Below, in pieces: positions 6,814 through 8,584 of a stretch of 8,584 nucleotides of DNA. Every line of letters starts with the position of its first letter. The stretch's first letter is position 1. The stretch lies in assembly GCA_018333845.1 (NCBI GenBank), contig JAGXSK010000300.1:1-8584 (forward strand). Reading direction: 5' to 3'. This stretch comes from Clostridia bacterium. GTDB lineage: Bacteria; Bacillota; DSM-16504; Desulfitibacterales; Desulfitibacteraceae. The notes below the pieces were generated by a model, which was given only the letters and a program-made list of their open reading frames with translations, was not told where the DNA came from and did no database searches. The position numbers and the translations under genes are program-made.

Positions 6814-7896
6814 TTAAGTATCAAAAAATATTTTCCTGTATTTACTGGGACTTATCCCAATAACTTTTTTGAAAACCCTGTTAAAATTACTTATATCAGT
6901 ATAACCAACCTGCCTGGCAATACTATAGATATTCAATGAGGAATTTTTTAAAAGTAATTTTGCATGATTTAATCTTATCTGATGTATAAAGTCAGAATAA
7001 TTAACACCAGTTGCCTTTTTGATTAACCTGCTTATATAGCTAGGACTAAAGTGAAAATATTGTGCAATCCTTTCTACAGAAATATTATTTGCATGGTTTG
7101 CGTTGATATATTTAATGATAGTCTTGGCCAGGTTGTTGCTGCCATTTGCAATAAGTCCTTGAATAGCCTCTTTATAAGTATCCATGCAGCTGATAATATC
7201 ATTTTTAGATTCTACACTTATTAATGACCTTGAATTATCCAATGATATTTTTAAAACAGTGTCTCGTTCATAATCGGAGCTTATCAGGATCTTTGCAACC
7301 AGGGTATTTAATTCCAGAAGCCGGGCTTTAATGATAAATGCCACATTAGCAGTGCTAAATAATTCATCCAGATATTGTTTAAAACAATTGTTCAGCAGCT
7401 TTATGTCTCCTGTTTGCAGGGATTTTACAAGCATTGCTTCCTTTTCGTAAGGGTGAGCTGCTACAAGATATTCCCTCTGGTAATGCTCCAGATTATTCAG
7501 CATACTATTTGTACCGACATTTCTTTTTTGTTTTAATTGGCCCAGCACACTTATAATTTCATTTGCCATTGCCGGCTTTAAAAGGTAGTCATCTGCACCT
7601 GCCCTGATTGCTTTCTGGGCATAAGTAAAATCATCATAAGCAGTAAGAATAATGCAGCTAATTCCGGGATTGATGTTCTTGATTTTTTGAGTTGCTTCTA
7701 AACCATCTATGCCAGGCATCTTGATATCCATAAATATTATGTCTGGAGATAGCTGTTCACTTAAGACAATAGCCTCGCGCCCTGATGCTGCCTCGCCAAC
7801 AACCAGATACTTTGCTGCAGCAGCATCATCTGCCAAAAAGCTTCTCAAATAAGTCCTTTCCAGTTCCTCGTCATCCACCAGGAGAACCCTGTACAT
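6814..7896 (-). CDS. Two-component response regulator, YesN-like, with AraC-type DNA-binding domain
   Basis: This is a DNA-binding regulator expected to be switched by phosphorylation from the adjacent kinase. It has 360 residues. The receiver domain (about 2-120) shows D8/D9 in LLVDDE, phospho-acceptor D57 in FMDIKMPGIDG, T85 in ILTAYD and K107 in DYLLKP. A helical linker (about 130-250, with EKEAMLVKSLQTGD and KARLLEL) resembles, from memory, the linker seen in PocR-type AraC regulators of Firmicutes. The C-terminal AraC domain (about 262-357) has two helix-turn-helix units, ISVERIAQYFHFSPSYISRLIKK and SIARQVGYTDISNFNRVFKK, closing with GISPSKYR (shown here with key residues only in the first unit: V274, S284, S287, R290). 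AGAGGTGA precedes the ATG. The gene starts 4 bases after the kinase stop, so the two are co-transcribed. It converges on the mtb operon. Its targets are unknown; the mtb promoter is a candidate. Confidence 0.93.
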   Translation of the reverse strand: MYRVLLVDDEELERTYLRSFLADDAAAAKYLVVGEAASGREAIVLSEQLSPDIIFMDIKMPGIDGLEATQKIKNINPGISCIILTAYDDFTYAQKAIRAGADDYLLKPAMANEIISVLGQLKQKRNVGTNSMLNNLEHYQREYLVAAHPYEKEAMLVKSLQTGDIKLLNNCFKQYLDELFSTANVAFIIKARLLELNTLVAKILISSDYERDTVLKISLDNSRSLISVESKNDIISCMDTYKEAIQGLIANGSNNLAKTIIKYINANHANNISVERIAQYFHFSPSYISRLIKKATGVNYSDFIHQIRLNHAKLLLKNSSLNIYSIARQVGYTDISNFNRVFKKVIGISPSKYRKIFFDT

Positions 7897-7900
7897 GTTT

Positions 7901-8584
7901 TCACCTCTCTAAAAAGGTCAATGTAACGGTAGTACCATGGCCCTTATTGCTTGCTAAATGAAAATCGAACATGTTGCCATAAATTAACTTCAATCTGTTA
8001 TACACATTGCTAATTCCAATACTGTCATGAAGGTTATTGGACATGGGTGAGTGTTCATCATTACTTAAATATGCTTTAAGCCTTTTGTCTTTCATACCAA
8101 CACCATTATCCCGGATGATTATTACAGCTTTTGCATCCTCAGCCTTACCTATAATGTATACTGTTCCTCCAGATTCCTTTGGTTCTAAACCGTGTACAAT
8201 TGCATTTTCAACTAGTGGTTGGAGAGAAAAGAATGGTATCTCCAATGAAAACAACCTTGGATCAATTTCTATGGAATACTTGATTCTGTCTCCAAAGCGT
8301 AAGTTTTGGATAAGCAAATATTTTTCCACATAGTCTAATTCTTGTCTTAATGTAACAATACTTTGATTATTAGCAAAATTTCGCAAGGAGTATCTTAGCA
8401 TTTTGGTAAAAGCAGTAAGTACATCTTGGGCCTTGTGATATTGTTGTAAGCTTATCAATCTATTTACTGTATTTAAGATGTTAAACATAAAGTGAGGGTT
8501 AATTTGATTTTGCAATGCTTTAAGTTCTGCCTCCTTTAACAGCTTTTCCAGTTCCGACCTGGCCTGGATCTCCTTTAATAGGTT
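7901..8584 (-). CDS. Sensor histidine kinase, LytS/YesM type, C-terminal part (5' end cut by window edge)
   Basis: This is the transmitter part of a sensor kinase that should phosphorylate the downstream response regulator. The frame is open to the right edge, giving 227 visible residues. The codon at 8515 is TTG inside a conserved motif, so it is not the start. Residues 1-23 (KEIQARSELEKLLKEAELKA) are a charged helix of coiled-coil type leading into the kinase domain. LQNQINPHFMFN carries the predicted phospho-accepting H31, typical of the His_kinase family. The ATPase domain has LQPLVENAIVHG (N box, 121-132), DNGVGM (159-164), GISNVYNRL (190-198) and GHGTTV (215-220). The stop is TGA. The sensing domain and any membrane segments are outside the window, so the signal cannot be read. 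Confidence 0.93.
   Translation of the reverse strand, partial: NLLKEIQARSELEKLLKEAELKALQNQINPHFMFNILNTVNRLISLQQYHKAQDVLTAFTKMLRYSLRNFANNQSIVTLRQELDYVEKYLLIQNLRFGDRIKYSIEIDPRLFSLEIPFFSLQPLVENAIVHGLEPKESGGTVYIIGKAEDAKAVIIIRDNGVGMKDKRLKAYLSNDEHSPMSNNLHDSIGISNVYNRLKLIYGNMFDFHLASNKGHGTTVTLTFLER

Noticed and set aside
8037..8333. A 98-codon plus-strand frame opposite the kinase
   Set aside because: It is antisense to the conserved ATPase domain and has no ribosome binding site or family resemblance.
1..8584. tRNA-Pyl, CRISPR arrays, insertion sequences or transposase genes
   Set aside because: None was found by eye; no cloverleaf with a CUA anticodon, no regular repeat-spacer pattern and no terminal inverted repeats with a transposase.

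Overview
The window looks like a low-to-moderate GC, Gram-positive anaerobe of the Clostridia/Peptococcales kind that uses pyrrolysine. This rests on strong AGGAGG-type ribosome binding sites, GTG starts, a YesM/YesN-style two-component pair, and a corrinoid methyltransferase operon whose central gene has an in-frame amber codon. The taxonomic placement is inference.

Layout. (1) Positions 1-975 (+) hold the C-terminal part of glutaminyl-tRNA synthetase, cut by the left edge. (2) Positions 976-1181 are a convergent intergenic gap with two long hairpins. (3) Positions 1182-3377 (-) hold a complete katG catalase-peroxidase. (4) Positions 3378-3753 are a 376-base divergent control region between katG and the methyltransferase operon, with inverted repeats and weak promoter candidates. 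(5) Positions 3754-6692 (+) hold three genes: an AcsE/MtgA-like methyltetrahydrofolate methyltransferase, dimethylamine methyltransferase mtbB, and corrinoid protein mtbC. They are followed by a 17-bp terminator hairpin that could work in both directions. (6) Positions 6814-8584 (-) hold an AraC-type response regulator and, upstream of it, a LytS/YesM-type histidine kinase cut by the right edge.

Central observation. A naive reading splits mtbB into a 347-codon-register piece ending at TAG (5679-5681) and a separate 110-codon piece. The frame stays open through the TAG to a TAA at 6018-6020. The residues on both sides (DGL-[TAG]-VGVGDP) match the pyrrolysine site remembered for archaeal MtbB. 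It is best annotated as one 459-residue protein with pyrrolysine at residue 347.

How the genes work together (inference from family knowledge). MtbB moves a methyl group from dimethylamine to the Co(I) corrinoid on MtbC. The AcsE-like protein then passes it to tetrahydrofolate, replacing the archaeal MtbA/coenzyme M step, so the methyl group enters the Wood-Ljungdahl folate pool. The convergent two-component system is a plausible but unproven regulator. The corrinoid-reactivating ATPase (RamA type), the pyl genes and tRNA-Pyl, and an amine permease are not in this window and must lie elsewhere if the system works.
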